Part shown: positions 46,165 to 55,257 of the stretch, piece by piece | Layout: each line of letters starts with the position of its first letter | How positions within the stretch are numbered: position 1 is the stretch's first letter | Assembly (NCBI RefSeq): GCF_011044175.1 | Contig: NZ_CP049057.1 | Coordinates: forward strand, 2,681,501-2,745,500 | DNA length: 64,000 bases | Source of the DNA: Rasiella rasia | GTDB taxonomy: Bacteria; Bacteroidota; Bacteroidia; Flavobacteriales; Flavobacteriaceae | Reading direction: 5' to 3' | Position numbers and translations under genes: made by a program | The notes under the pieces: generated by a model | Databases searched by the model: none | The model's input: the letters and a program-made list of their open reading frames with translations, nothing else | Told to the model about the DNA's origin: nothing

Positions 46165-46602
46165 TTATCGGTTACGGTGCTTTGTTTTTAGGCGCTTACC
46201 ACGCTTCATCCCTTTGCTGGTTTTTTCCCATTTTTCGTACTGCTCGGCTGTTAAAACACTTTTATACTGTTGTTTAACTGAAAGTTTTTCGTCGAGGAGA
46301 TTTTTTTGTCGCTCATAGGCCTCTTTAGAGGTTTTTTCAGTTTTTTTCTCTTTTTCGAGGCGCATTTCTTGTCTCTTTTTAGCTATTTGCAACTCAATTG
46401 GGTATACTTTTTTTTGTTGCGCATCTGTTAGGTCAAGATGTAGTGCCAATTTTTTAGTCTTTATATCGGCTATTTCTTCGGGTGTCCAATCCTTCATTTT
46501 TTCCATCTTTTCTTTTCTCTTTTCACTATCTCTTCTGTCTCCTGGTTGTGCTATTAGCGTGTAACTAAATAGTACCAGAGCAATCATTAATACATTTTTC
46601 AT
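46165..46602 (-). CDS. Small exported Spy-like helical protein, 145 aa
   Basis: Signal peptide (about 1-18, ending LIAQ), then a strongly Lys/Glu-rich helical protein with LHLDLTDAQQKKVYPIELQI and SVLTAEQYEKWEKTSKG, ending in an Arg/Lys-rich tail. The LTxxQ motifs point to the Spy/CpxP group of periplasmic chaperones or stress sensors. Compare the neighbour at 45647. The 170-base gap between the two suggests separate promoters. Confidence 0.7.
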   Translation of the reverse strand: MKNVLMIALVLFSYTLIAQPGDRRDSEKRKEKMEKMKDWTPEEIADIKTKKLALHLDLTDAQQKKVYPIELQIAKKRQEMRLEKEKKTEKTSKEAYERQKNLLDEKLSVKQQYKSVLTAEQYEKWEKTSKGMKRGKRLKTKHRNR

Positions 46603-46676
46603 ATTTACTTTTTTTTTATGTTATGCTCTTTGGACTCCAATTTTTGAAATAGGTTTAAAGAAGATTTATATAATGC

Positions 46677-46711
46677 AAAAAAAAAGCTATCAATACTGAT
46701 AGCTTTTTTTA
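46677..46711 (-). terminator. Terminator of the diheme cytochrome gene
   Basis: AAAAGCTATCA and TGATAGCTTTT pair around a short loop, giving a T tract on the minus strand 17 bases after the stop at 46729. Confidence 0.85.
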
Positions 46712-46728
46712 CAATAAAATGTTTTTGA

Positions 46729-47994
46729 TTATAAAGACTCAATGTACTCGACTAATAGTGCTAGTGCTTCTTCGTGAACAATAGTTCTGCCAAGTTGTGG
46801 CATTCTATAGGTGGGTATGGTACTGCCAAAACGTGCTTCTATTTCTCCTCTGTTTGAGTAAATGCCTGTATCGTCATAAGCGGTTTCGTATCTAAAATCT
46901 ATGTCAAAACCATTTGGAGCGCCTCCACCAGGTTGGTGACAATGTGCACAATTTATATCTAAATAAGCTCGGGCTCTTTCGCTTAGGGTGTAGGTTGCAT
47001 CGTCGGTCCAGTCTGGTAATACAGAAATTGCACTCGAGGTAACGCCTTCTAGAATACCTTCACTAGCAAAATAATCTAGTTGGTTTTGAGTGGTATACGA
47101 CGGGCTAAAGTTCAGGCTACGTAATTTCATGCCTATAGGAAATGTACTTCCATTATTATTATGACATGTAAAGCAATCTTGTTGCGACGGAATTTCATAG
47201 TCTACCTGTTGGGTGGCGCCATCTATATCGATATAACTAATAGGTGTTTGTGAGCCATTTAGTGTAAAGGTTGCTTCTGTTTGGTCAGCATTCCAGATAT
47301 AATCTCCTACCTTCCACTCACCAGCTATCTTTAAAAGGATACGTGTTTCAATTATTTGACGTCCTAGCGAAGGATCTCTGTCATCTATATTATAGTAAAA
47401 GGTTTTGGCAATTAATGTATTGTCTGGAAAGAGGGGTAATAAATCACTGTTGTTGTATTGAAGGGTTGTTCCTTCAGGAACTCGAACCAACCGTTGTTTT
47501 TGTGCATAATCTGTAAAGAGCGGAGAATTAAGTTCGTATAATTGAACTCCATTGGCAGGAACTAAATCTTCATTCACCGCAGCAAAGACACCCATTTCAG
47601 ATAGATTAGTTCTAAATGTAAGCGCAGTCATAGCATCTATACTCGTACTTGGGTCAGATTGATTGCCAGCGGCATCAAAAGCAACAACATAAAAATTATA
47701 GGAAGTTTCCGCAGTAAGATTAGTAATTGTAGCAGTAGTTGTAGTAACATTCTCTTGCACTATTAAACCATCTTGGTATACGGTGTAACCTGTTACGCCT
47801 ACATTATCTGTTGCGGCATCCCACGAAATAATTATAGAAGTTTCGGCACTTAACGTACTCATTAAATTAGTAGGAGCCGTAGGGCTCTCTTCGTCTTCTG
47901 CTGCAACTACAACTGTTTCGTCATCTCCGCCACACGCACTTAGCGTAGCTAGACCTATTGAAATTAAAGCAAAAACATAGATAAACTTTTTCAT
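46729..47994 (-). CDS. SO2930-family diheme c-type cytochrome lipoprotein with fibronectin type III domain
   Basis: The ATG at 47994 gives a lipoprotein signal with lipobox LSAC (Cys21); an in-frame ATG 75 bases upstream would precede it with unusual sequence. A fibronectin type III domain (about 40-125; TAPTNLMSTLSAETSIIISW and TVYQDGLIVQE) is followed by a TIGR03806/SO2930-type region with two haem-binding CxxCH motifs, CFTCH and CAHCH. The protein likely transfers electrons at the outer membrane. The fusion of fibronectin type III to this cytochrome family is notable but not unique. Confidence 0.85.
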   Translation of the reverse strand: MKKFIYVFALISIGLATLSACGGDDETVVVAAEDEESPTAPTNLMSTLSAETSIIISWDAATDNVGVTGYTVYQDGLIVQENVTTTTATITNLTAETSYNFYVVAFDAAGNQSDPSTSIDAMTALTFRTNLSEMGVFAAVNEDLVPANGVQLYELNSPLFTDYAQKQRLVRVPEGTTLQYNNSDLLPLFPDNTLIAKTFYYNIDDRDPSLGRQIIETRILLKIAGEWKVGDYIWNADQTEATFTLNGSQTPISYIDIDGATQQVDYEIPSQQDCFTCHNNNGSTFPIGMKLRSLNFSPSYTTQNQLDYFASEGILEGVTSSAISVLPDWTDDATYTLSERARAYLDINCAHCHQPGGGAPNGFDIDFRYETAYDDTGIYSNRGEIEARFGSTIPTYRMPQLGRTIVHEEALALLVEYIESL

Positions 47995-48172
47995 AACACA
48001 ATAATAAGGCATTAAAAATATAAAAACTAAATGAGACACTCTTTTATGTCTGTAAAAATTTAGCCTCACACATAAGGCATGTTGCCTTGGTGAATGGGTG
48101 TGTTACCTAAACGCTACTTTTTACAGGTAAGTACATGGCTTAGTTTCGAACAATAATTTAAAACTGAATACA

Positions 48173-49474
48173 ATGAAAACAAAATTAGTATTGCTATTGT
48201 TACCTATAGCATTGGTGGGATTTTTAGCTTCCGGATTCATTTCTACGGAAGATTACCCAGAAACAAAACGAACGTTACAGCCAGAAGATGGTTGCGTGTT
48301 TATGACAACTATGGGAGAGCAATCTTCGGAAGGGTTTAGTGTCTTTAAAACTAATGAAAATGTTCAAATGTCAGTTCGCGACGGACTCTCATGGCTGGCT
48401 GAAGCGCAACTTGAAAACGGAGGTTATGGCGCAGGAAGTCATACTGCGCAACATGTTAGAAATCCGCATGCGGTAAAAGCAGATCCTGCTACAACAGCGA
48501 TGGTTGCTCAGGCATTGGTTAGAAGCGGCACCACATTAAAAAAGGGTGCTTATGCAGACAATCTCAAAAATGCAATAGCGTATTTGCTAGAAACTGTGGA
48601 AAGTAGTTCTAAAACAGATCCATACATTACAGATGTTCGAAATACACAGATACAGAGTAAACTAGGTCAGAATATTGATGCAGTGCTAACAGCGCAATTT
48701 CTTTCAAATCTATTAGATAGAAACCTGAAAGGTCTAGACAAAAAGCGCGTAAACAGAGCACTAGACATTTGCGTAGCAAAAATTGAAGCTGGGACAGATG
48801 CTAGCGGAAGACAAAAAGGTGCCGGTTGGGCTGGTGTGCTACAAAGTGGGCTGGCAAATAGTGCGCTTGAGGCAGCACAGTCTGTTGGGGCAGATGTAGA
48901 CGAGGAGGTTTTAGAAAAAGCTAGAGATTACCAAAAGCAAAATTACGATGAAAAAGACGGCAGCGTAAAAACTGAAGACGGTGCTGGTGTCATGTTATAC
49001 GCGGTTAGTGGTAGTGTTCGCGCAAGTGCTAAAGATGCCAGAAGAGCTCAAGAAGCCCTAAATAAGGCAAAGAAAGAAGGGAAGTTAGACGATAAAGCCC
49101 CTATGAGTGTAGCCAATTTAATAAAGTCTGGGTTTAGTGAAAGTGAAGCTATCGATTACAATGCCTCGTATAAGGTATACGAATCTGCCAAAAATACAGC
49201 ACAACGTAGCGATGTATTAAATGGTTTTGGAAATAACGGGGGAGAAGAATTTTTAAGCTTTCTACAAACAGGGGAGTCTTTAGTTGTAAATAAAGACGAA
49301 GATTGGAAGGATTGGTACGATAATATGAGCGGGAGAATTTTAAAAATTCAGAATGAAGATGGTAGTTGGAATGGGCACCACTGTATCACTAGTCCGGTCT
49401 TTTGTACAGCAACCAGTGTGCTACTTCTTACAGTAGAAAATGACATTCAATTTTTAAGTAATATGGGTAAATAA
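48173..49474 (+). CDS. Squalene-cyclase/prenyltransferase alpha-toroid repeat protein
   Basis: The 433-residue protein has a membrane-associated or cleaved N-terminal hydrophobic segment (about 5-22) and repeat blocks such as LSWLAEAQLENGGYGAG and KIQNEDGSWNGHHC. The QxxDGSW-like repeat is the squalene-hopene cyclase (QW) motif found in terpenoid cyclase-like alpha-toroid proteins. Catalytic DXDD is not visible, so it may be a non-cyclase alpha-toroid. It ends with a hairpin and is convergent with the gene at 49660. Confidence 0.75.
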   Translation: MKTKLVLLLLPIALVGFLASGFISTEDYPETKRTLQPEDGCVFMTTMGEQSSEGFSVFKTNENVQMSVRDGLSWLAEAQLENGGYGAGSHTAQHVRNPHAVKADPATTAMVAQALVRSGTTLKKGAYADNLKNAIAYLLETVESSSKTDPYITDVRNTQIQSKLGQNIDAVLTAQFLSNLLDRNLKGLDKKRVNRALDICVAKIEAGTDASGRQKGAGWAGVLQSGLANSALEAAQSVGADVDEEVLEKARDYQKQNYDEKDGSVKTEDGAGVMLYAVSGSVRASAKDARRAQEALNKAKKEGKLDDKAPMSVANLIKSGFSESEAIDYNASYKVYESAKNTAQRSDVLNGFGNNGGEEFLSFLQTGESLVVNKDEDWKDWYDNMSGRILKIQNEDGSWNGHHCITSPVFCTATSVLLLTVENDIQFLSNMGK

Positions 49475-49493
49475 CTGTCGTCATTTATAAAGC

Positions 49494-49536
49494 AAGATAC
49501 CTTTCGTTTTTTGGACTAAGAAAGGTAAGGTATCTT
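49494..49536 (+). terminator. Hairpin after the alpha-toroid protein gene
   Basis: AAGATACC pairs with GGTATCTT and the inner CCTTTC pairs with GAAAGG, with a small bulge. It lies 20 bases after the stop. The T tract after it is weak. Confidence 0.55.
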
Positions 49537-49559
49537 TAAAATATCAATCATAGTTGATG

Positions 49560-49661
49560 TTTAGGTTGGTCTGCCCTTTGGGGTAGAAAGCTAAGCCCGC
49601 AGCCGCCCATAGGGATATGGGACCACTCATGCCAAAAAGTTCGGAGCGCTGTGGGCTTTTT
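49560..49661 (+). other. Structured intergenic element, possible small RNA plus terminator
   Basis: Three stems are visible: CTGCCC/GGGGTAG (49571-49586), an outer 10-base stem AGCCCGCAGC/GCTGTGGGCT (49594-49603 with 49648-49657, one G-U pair) and within it CCCATA/TATGGG (49606-49611 with 49616-49621). T5 follows the outer stem. The region is GC-rich compared with its surroundings. It could be just a terminator of unusual complexity or the 3' end of a small RNA. Confidence 0.35.
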
Positions 49662-51120
49662 ATGCTTTTACTAGAGCCAATGTTACTTCATACAAATCGC
49701 GTTGCTCCATTTTTGCTTTTAGCCATGCGTAAAAGCTCATCACAAAAATATCTTCTCGCTCTTTCCCAATCCAATCGAAAGAGGTTTCTACTCTTTCTTT
49801 AAAGGATGGTGTTGTAATGGCTTTTGGGTTTTCATAATACAAACCAATTAGTTTTATAAAATTAAGGACTCGAGATTCTCCAAGGAGCTGTAGTTTTTTA
49901 GTATACTTTTTTTGAAATCCTTGCAAGCGCGATAGTACCAAATCTAATTTGTCTAATTCTACAAGCAGTAAGATTTCGATAATAGCTTTCTTAAGCACCC
50001 AGATCCAACCCATTTTTTTTTCGTACCACACATCACTATGATGCATTTTTTTTAGAATCTGGTAAGCGTCGGTAAAGTGTTGTTGTTGAAATAAACTCAT
50101 CATTAGTGCAAGCGAGCAGTCTAACGATTTAGAAGCCTGTTGCTCTAACAACTGTATGGCTTTTTTAGATTGATTGGTGTAATTAAGATTTAGGGCTTTT
50201 AGTACCAGCCATTTTTCATAAAATTGATTGTGGTACGACCCATTTTTTTTTGCCATCTCAGTTTTCATTTTTTCAAGAAAATCTAGTGATGCGGTAAAAT
50301 TTTTATTTCTGAAATGCGTCGTAGCCATAAGATGTAAGATCTCGATGTGGTAGTATAGGTGCTTGTCTTTTGGTTCTTTTTTTGCTGAAATTACCGCGTA
50401 TACGCGCTCCATAAAAGGAAGGTTGCTATGATAGTCGCTCTGCCATTTAGCTGTAGTTGCTGTGAGATTAAGCAATTGAAACAATGCTTTGTAAGTGAGC
50501 TTGGTGTCTATTGTGCTATTAAAGTTAGAAAATGCATCGGTCACAATATCGTTTGTTGTTCGTTGCTGTGGTTGTCTAGCCAATTGTTTAATAGTTGCAT
50601 AGATCATGTTAAGCTCTTGCTCTTGCGTAAAGTTTTGTAAATTCTCTTTGCATTTAGCGAGAAGCAACGGCAAGTCTAGCGTAGCGTTGAGGTGCGCATA
50701 TTGTATTTGGGTATGATATATTTCAGTGAGTAGGGCGTAAACATCTAAAGCTTGTGCCTTTTTTTCGGCTTGAGCGAGCGTTTTAAAACCAACTTTATAT
50801 TGTTTGTGTTCAAAGAAGATTCTGGCTGCAAGTAACTTTTTCAGAATGTCTAGTTCTTCTCCTGTTTCGTTAGAAAAACTTTTGGAAGCTACAAAGTCTA
50901 CAAGCGAATCTTGTAATCTCTTACACAAAGCATGGTAGGCATTTTTTGCAGATTTCCCGTAGAGTTTATGGTCTAGATTTTCATGAATTCCATTTACGAA
51001 GTATTTAAAGAGTTGGGCGTTCTTCGTATCGCTTCGTCGGTTCTTTTTCTGCTGAAATAGCAAAAATTCATGCCGTTCTTCTTCCGAAAGAGTATCGATT
51101 ATTCCTAAAATAGTATTCAT
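49660..51120 (-). CDS. Unknown helical-repeat protein, 486 aa
   Basis: A cytoplasmic, all-helical protein with no signal peptide. The N-terminal part contains DTLSEEERHEFLLFQQKKNR and the rest is a series of amphipathic helix pairs with Tyr and Leu at regular intervals, consistent with a TPR-like solenoid. No family is recognised, and function is unknown. The promoter region shares a 15-base direct repeat with the divergent gene unit starting at 51280. Confidence 0.6.
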   Translation of the reverse strand: MNTILGIIDTLSEEERHEFLLFQQKKNRRSDTKNAQLFKYFVNGIHENLDHKLYGKSAKNAYHALCKRLQDSLVDFVASKSFSNETGEELDILKKLLAARIFFEHKQYKVGFKTLAQAEKKAQALDVYALLTEIYHTQIQYAHLNATLDLPLLLAKCKENLQNFTQEQELNMIYATIKQLARQPQQRTTNDIVTDAFSNFNSTIDTKLTYKALFQLLNLTATTAKWQSDYHSNLPFMERVYAVISAKKEPKDKHLYYHIEILHLMATTHFRNKNFTASLDFLEKMKTEMAKKNGSYHNQFYEKWLVLKALNLNYTNQSKKAIQLLEQQASKSLDCSLALMMSLFQQQHFTDAYQILKKMHHSDVWYEKKMGWIWVLKKAIIEILLLVELDKLDLVLSRLQGFQKKYTKKLQLLGESRVLNFIKLIGLYYENPKAITTPSFKERVETSFDWIGKEREDIFVMSFYAWLKAKMEQRDLYEVTLALVKA

Positions 51121-51199
51121 TTAATCGTAAGTAAAAATGTAATTAATCTATTATATATAATTAAAAAGTGTATAAATATATAGTATTTAATCGTAAGTA
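51119..51199. repeat. 15-base direct repeat in the divergent promoter region
   Basis: ATTTAATCGTAAGTA occurs exactly at 51119-51133 and 51185-51199, 66 bases apart, the first copy touching the start codon of the helical-repeat gene. The intervening DNA is very AT-rich. It may bind a common regulator of the divergent genes. Confidence 0.5.
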
Positions 51200-51279
51200 T
51201 TTTCGAAAAAGGAAATTTCAGAAGTACTAGTCTTACCGCATCTTTGAATCATAATCAAACGAATACTCATCAAAACAAC

Positions 51280-51774
51280 ATGATTATGGAAAATTTAAGT
51301 GAAACAAAAAAGAAACCGGTAAACGCACCGTTGATAGAAACTATCAAAAAGAAAAAGGAAAAATTTAATTGTAAACCAACACCTGCATTTATTGGCGCCT
51401 CATGGACGGCACTATTTATTGGAATGGTTTCCTACTGCATTGGCTTATGGAATGCTACCATGTGGTTAAATGAAAAGGGCTATTATTTTACAATCTTATT
51501 ATTTGGTCTCTTTTCTGTGGTATCGGTTCAAAAAAGTGTTCGCGATAAACTAGAAGGCATTCCTGTAACCGATATTTATTATGGTATTAGTTGGTTTACA
51601 ACCATTGTATCTATTTTGCTATTGGTTATTGGTCTATGGAATTCAGACATGGAGCTAAGTGAAAAAGGCTTTTATGGTATGAGTTTTATGCTAAGTCTTT
51701 TTGCCGCCGTGGCCGTTCAGAAAAATACGCGGGACGTAAAGTTTCAAGAACGTAAACTAGTGGAAGATGAATAA
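51280..51774 (+). CDS. YiaA/YiaB-family inner membrane protein
   Basis: Two repeats of the YiaAB domain are seen. Each holds two transmembrane helices and a conserved LWN-containing turn followed by LNEKGYY- or LSEKGFY-type motifs and a VQKxxRD ending (residues about 40-98 and 105-156). It starts at 51280 (MIMENLSE); a TTG further upstream is not used as evidence. The function of YiaAB proteins is unknown. It is the first gene of a four-gene unit, overlapping the next by eight bases. Confidence 0.88.
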   Translation: MIMENLSETKKKPVNAPLIETIKKKKEKFNCKPTPAFIGASWTALFIGMVSYCIGLWNATMWLNEKGYYFTILLFGLFSVVSVQKSVRDKLEGIPVTDIYYGISWFTTIVSILLLVIGLWNSDMELSEKGFYGMSFMLSLFAAVAVQKNTRDVKFQERKLVEDE

Positions 51775-52384
51775 GGCCTCACTTGTAAAATTAAGAGTAG
51801 TCTCTGTACGTAGACTACTCTTTATACTTGTTGTTATTGTCATTTCTTCAAGTTGTGCTCCTTTTCAGCATACAGTAGAGAATCCAACGAGATTGCAAAA
51901 GCAAACTATTGCTAAATTAAATGGTACCTATCATTTTAGGAGCCAGTTTATAGATAGTTTGCACGGAGAAGGACGTGGATGGCGATATAACCAGAATTTT
52001 TTTAACGAATTAGACAGAAAACTCTTAAAAGACACCTTGGTTTTAGATAGTACAGGACAATATGCTTTTCAGCTTACAATGGAGAACTCAAAAAGAATGC
52101 AAGTAAACTTCATTAAAGATGACACTATTTTTAGCAAACGTAGTTTTAAAACGAAACTTACAAAAGATGGTTACATAAAACTGAAGAATAAAAATTTTCA
52201 GGTGGTATTGTTGCCGTATGTGTTAGGTTTTATAGATGTTAAACGCGTTCGCTTTACTGTTGATGCCGACCGAAATTTAGTTTTTGATGTGGGAGAACAT
52301 AGGTCTGGGGGCGCATTTATCGTTATGTTTGACGGTAGAAATTATAAATACAGACGAACTTATAATAGGATTTCAGATAACTAA
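51767..52384 (+). CDS. Unknown lipoprotein, 205 aa
   Basis: The hydrophobic N terminus ends in lipobox ISSSC, preceded by an unusually long basic stretch of about 18 residues. The mature part has [11 protein letters not shown], a central [15 protein letters not shown] block and [16 protein letters not shown], suggesting a calycin-like beta fold that I cannot assign. It overlaps the YiaA gene by eight bases (ATGAATAA) and precedes a DUF2157 gene by 11 bases. It is presumably an envelope protein of the same unit. Confidence 0.65.
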   Translation: MNKASLVKLRVVSVRRLLFILVVIVISSSCAPFQHTVENPTRLQKQTIAKLNGTYHFRSQFIDSLHGEGRGWRYNQNFFNELDRKLLKDTLVLDSTGQYAFQLTMENSKRMQVNFIKDDTIFSKRSFKTKLTKDGYIKLKNKNFQVVLLPYVLGFIDVKRVRFTVDADRNLVFDVGEHRSGGAFIVMFDGRNYKYRRTYNRISDN

Positions 52385-52395
52385 AACATAGTGGC

Positions 52396-53670
52396 ATGAA
52401 TTCAAAAATAGAAAAGGAATTAGACGAACTAGTAATTGCAGAGGTGATTACGCCAGAGGTTCAGCTCGAGATAAAAAGATACTACAGCGCAAAACAGACA
52501 GCTAAATCTAATCCGTTGTTTGTAATCTTTGGAGTGCTAGGTTCAATTTTAACGGGATTGGGCATTATCCTTATTTTGGCACATAATTGGGACGATTTTA
52601 CACGAACTACCAAAACCTTTTGGGCATTTATACCATTGGTTGTCGGGCAGGCATTAGCGGCATTTACGCTTCTTAAAAATAAAAGCGCCTCCTGGAAAGA
52701 GACGGCCGGGGTTTTCTTGTTTTTTGCTATAGGAGCAAGTATTTCACTTGTGAGCCAGATTTATAATATTCCTGGAGCGATAGACTCGTATCTACTTACA
52801 TGGATTATTCTCGCGGCACCTATTATCTACTTATTAAAATCGAATGCTACTTCTTTGTTATACATCATAATGGTTACCATATATGGTTGTATGATAGGCT
52901 ACGATTTAAATCAATCTCCATATTGGGCGCTAGTTGCACTGTTATGGGTAGTTCCGCAGTATTTAATTTTACTTAAAAATAGTGCGCAACACAATATCAC
53001 AGGAATTTTTCATTGGATTCTGCCTCTGAGCGTATTAATTTTGTTGGGGGCATTCTTAAATAGCGGTTTCAGCATTGGGTTGCTAACACATCTTTGCTTG
53101 TTTGGGCTATTCTATAACCTAGGGAAACTGCCGCATTTTGAAGGTCAGAAATTACGCCGAAACGGATATCTTATTATTGGTTCGCTAGGAACAATTATTT
53201 CGTTACTCATTGCAAGTTTTAGATACGTATGGGACGATTTTGTGCCGTCTTCTATTTCAACTGGAGATATATTAATAACGGTAGTTGTCGTGCTAGCAGC
53301 GTTGGCAATTATTGCGTACTTAATTATTAATAAAAGATGGAAACCCTTTAATCTTTTTCAATATGCATTTTTAGTTTTTGCCGCTCTCTACTTTTTAGGG
53401 TATGTTCAACCTGAAATTGCTTCAGTTCTCACCAACATTCTAATTTTAGTACTTGGTATTGTTGCTGTAACCATAGGCGCACGACAAGAGAAGTATAGCA
53501 TTTTAAATTATGGGTTGCTCATTATAACAGGGCTTATCGCCTGTAGGTTTTTTGACACGGAAATTTCCTTTGTGGTAAGAGGATTGCTTTTTGTTGCCAT
53601 TGGTGCCGGTTTCTTTGGTGCAAACTACTTTATGTATAAAAAACAACTTAAATCAAAAGCTCATGAATAA
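52396..53670 (+). CDS. DUF2157 multi-pass membrane protein
   Basis: A cytoplasmic N-terminal segment (1-45) carries the ELVIAEVITPEVQLEIKRYY start usual for DUF2157. It is followed by about 12 hydrophobic helices with conserved features such as GSILTGLGIILILAHNWDDF and the GxxxSLVSQIYNIPG-type loop. It is an inner membrane protein of unknown function, often encoded with a GDYXXLXY-domain protein as here. Its last eight bases overlap the start of that gene. Confidence 0.88.
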   Translation: MNSKIEKELDELVIAEVITPEVQLEIKRYYSAKQTAKSNPLFVIFGVLGSILTGLGIILILAHNWDDFTRTTKTFWAFIPLVVGQALAAFTLLKNKSASWKETAGVFLFFAIGASISLVSQIYNIPGAIDSYLLTWIILAAPIIYLLKSNATSLLYIIMVTIYGCMIGYDLNQSPYWALVALLWVVPQYLILLKNSAQHNITGIFHWILPLSVLILLGAFLNSGFSIGLLTHLCLFGLFYNLGKLPHFEGQKLRRNGYLIIGSLGTIISLLIASFRYVWDDFVPSSISTGDILITVVVVLAALAIIAYLIINKRWKPFNLFQYAFLVFAALYFLGYVQPEIASVLTNILILVLGIVAVTIGARQEKYSILNYGLLIITGLIACRFFDTEISFVVRGLLFVAIGAGFFGANYFMYKKQLKSKAHE

Positions 53671-54241
53671 GTTACTAATAATAGGCGCCTTTGCTATAAT
53701 GGTACTAGCGCAATGGTTTGTCCCTGCTAAAATGATTCTAGATCAAGAAACCGTATTAAATAGTGGGACCGCCTATAAATTTAAAACTGTACCTCTCGAC
53801 CCGAATGATCCGTTACGTGGAAAATATATCTCATTACGCTATGAAATGAACAAAGCTGCTTTGGTAGGTAATCAAGACGTAGATTGGGACGACCCTATTT
53901 TTGTCTACATTAAAAAAGATACCGAAGGTTTTGCAGTTGCAACCAAAGCAAGCGCAACAAAACTAAATACAGATCAAGATTATGTGTTGGCAAAAGCACA
54001 AAATAAGTATGCAGATACAGTAAGGTTTATGCTACCCTTTACCCGCTTTTACATGGAGGAGTCGAAGGCATATCCTGCCGAAATTTTAGTGAGACAAGCC
54101 AATAGAGATAGTTTATTGGCTAATTGCTATGGTTTGGTATATATAAAAGATGATACTGCGGTGCTTGACGATGTATTTGTTAACAACAAACCCATTAAAG
54201 AATATGTGGAGGCGGAGTTAAAGAAAAACGCTGGCGACTAA
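53663..54241 (+). CDS. GDYXXLXY domain protein
   Basis: The ATG at 53663 (MNKLLIIGAFAIMVLAQW) gives a single N-terminal membrane anchor. The diagnostic stretch is TVPLDPNDPLRGKYISLRYE, followed by a beta-rich domain of 170 residues. GDYXXLXY proteins are commonly encoded next to DUF2157 or DUF4401 membrane proteins; their joint role is unknown. The eight-base ATGAATAA overlap indicates coupling. It is followed by a hairpin that overlaps its stop codon. Confidence 0.85.
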   Translation: MNKLLIIGAFAIMVLAQWFVPAKMILDQETVLNSGTAYKFKTVPLDPNDPLRGKYISLRYEMNKAALVGNQDVDWDDPIFVYIKKDTEGFAVATKASATKLNTDQDYVLAKAQNKYADTVRFMLPFTRFYMEESKAYPAEILVRQANRDSLLANCYGLVYIKDDTAVLDDVFVNNKPIKEYVEAELKKNAGD

Positions 54242-54255
54242 ACCAGCGTTTGTTT
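54226..54255 (+). terminator. Terminator overlapping the end of the GDYXXLXY gene
   Basis: AAACGCTGG pairs with CCAGCGTTT around a short loop that contains the stop codon region. GTTTT follows. Confidence 0.75.
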
Positions 54256-54263
54256 TGATGATT

Positions 54264-54300
54264 GAAAAACGACAACCTTGGAGGAGGGGGTCGTTTTTCT
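54264..54300. terminator. Second terminator-like hairpin, bidirectional
   Basis: GAAAAACGAC pairs with GTCGTTTTTC across a 16-base loop rich in G, with A and T runs on either side. It probably ends the minus-strand gene at 54312 as well. Confidence 0.7.
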
Positions 54301-54311
54301 TTAGAAAGCTA

Positions 54312-55169
54312 TCATGACCTTCTTGTTTTCATTTCGAAATTAATTTTAATCTGTCCGTTGATAATTAATCTAATATAATAGACATCATCTGGATGTACTA
54401 ATGTGTCAAACTCATACTCTAAGTGGTGCTCTCCTGCGGGTGTTTCTGGATTGTTGAATAGTTCTTTTACAATAATATCTTTATCGTTAAACATGCCAAT
54501 GGTTACTGCAGATGTTTTAGAAAATTTGTACTTAAAATTCCCGCCAGCAGTACGTTTAATGAGTGTTTCTTCTGGCGATGTAAACACAGGAATTTCTTCC
54601 TCAGGAATATCTAACAATTCTACCATATAGTTTCGCAATGGAGCTCCAGCGTCTATATCGTACCCAACTATATCTGCTAAATTTCCATCATCGGTTAGAT
54701 TCCAAATTGCATTTTGTCCTGCAGTATCGTATGATTGTAGCTTCTCAATTTCTTTAGTAAGTAAGTTGAGGTTCTCGGTACTCATTCCGTTGAGAATATA
54801 CTCTGTGCTAGCACTAGGAGCTCTGTTGTACTTTTGAATGCACATTCCAAAGAGCGGCTTTTTAGAACTTTCTGTAGGAGCCATAGTTATGAGCTCTTCC
54901 TGAGTAATCACCACATCTTGATGTTCATCAGACTTAGATTTAAATGTAAGTCCGTTGGCAATTCTAATGTTAAAAGTTTCATTCGTAAGGTTTGTGAAAT
55001 TTGCTACAACAGGTTGGTAGTAATGCGGACTCTCATCATTGCCTTGAAAATTACAACTAATGAGGTTGTTAGCTATTGCCCATTCAAGATCGTACGTCTT
55101 AACCGTATTTGAGGGTTTGTTACTAGTGCACAGTGCTACTACTGCCAAAAGCAGGATGATTTTTTTCAT
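54312..55169 (-). CDS. Unknown secreted protein, 285 aa
   Basis: Signal peptide (about 1-15, LLLAVVALC; a lipoprotein signal is possible but the lipobox is poor). The mature part has an alternating beta pattern with NFTNLTNETFNIRIANGL, then a helical middle (TENLNLLTKEIEKLQSYDTAGQ) and a C-terminal beta region ending YYIRLIINGQIKINFEMKTRRS. No family is recognised. It lies between two terminators and is monocistronic, facing the GDYXXLXY gene. Confidence 0.7.
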   Translation of the reverse strand: MKKIILLLAVVALCTSNKPSNTVKTYDLEWAIANNLISCNFQGNDESPHYYQPVVANFTNLTNETFNIRIANGLTFKSKSDEHQDVVITQEELITMAPTESSKKPLFGMCIQKYNRAPSASTEYILNGMSTENLNLLTKEIEKLQSYDTAGQNAIWNLTDDGNLADIVGYDIDAGAPLRNYMVELLDIPEEEIPVFTSPEETLIKRTAGGNFKYKFSKTSAVTIGMFNDKDIIVKELFNNPETPAGEHHLEYEFDTLVHPDDVYYIRLIINGQIKINFEMKTRRS

Positions 55170-55257
55170 AATTTTTAAACTTGAGTTAGTTTAAAAAAAA
55201 ACGTTAGAAGCCATCAAAAAGTATACGAATGTCGTTCAAAATATTTAGAAAAGATCT

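Noticed and set aside
47995-48069. N-terminal extension of the diheme cytochrome
   Set aside because: The extra residues would bury the lipoprotein signal; the ATG at 47994 places the lipobox correctly.
53591-53662. Longer start for the GDYXXLXY protein inside DUF2157
   Set aside because: ATG at 53663 gives a normal membrane anchor and the same overlap pattern as the preceding gene pair.
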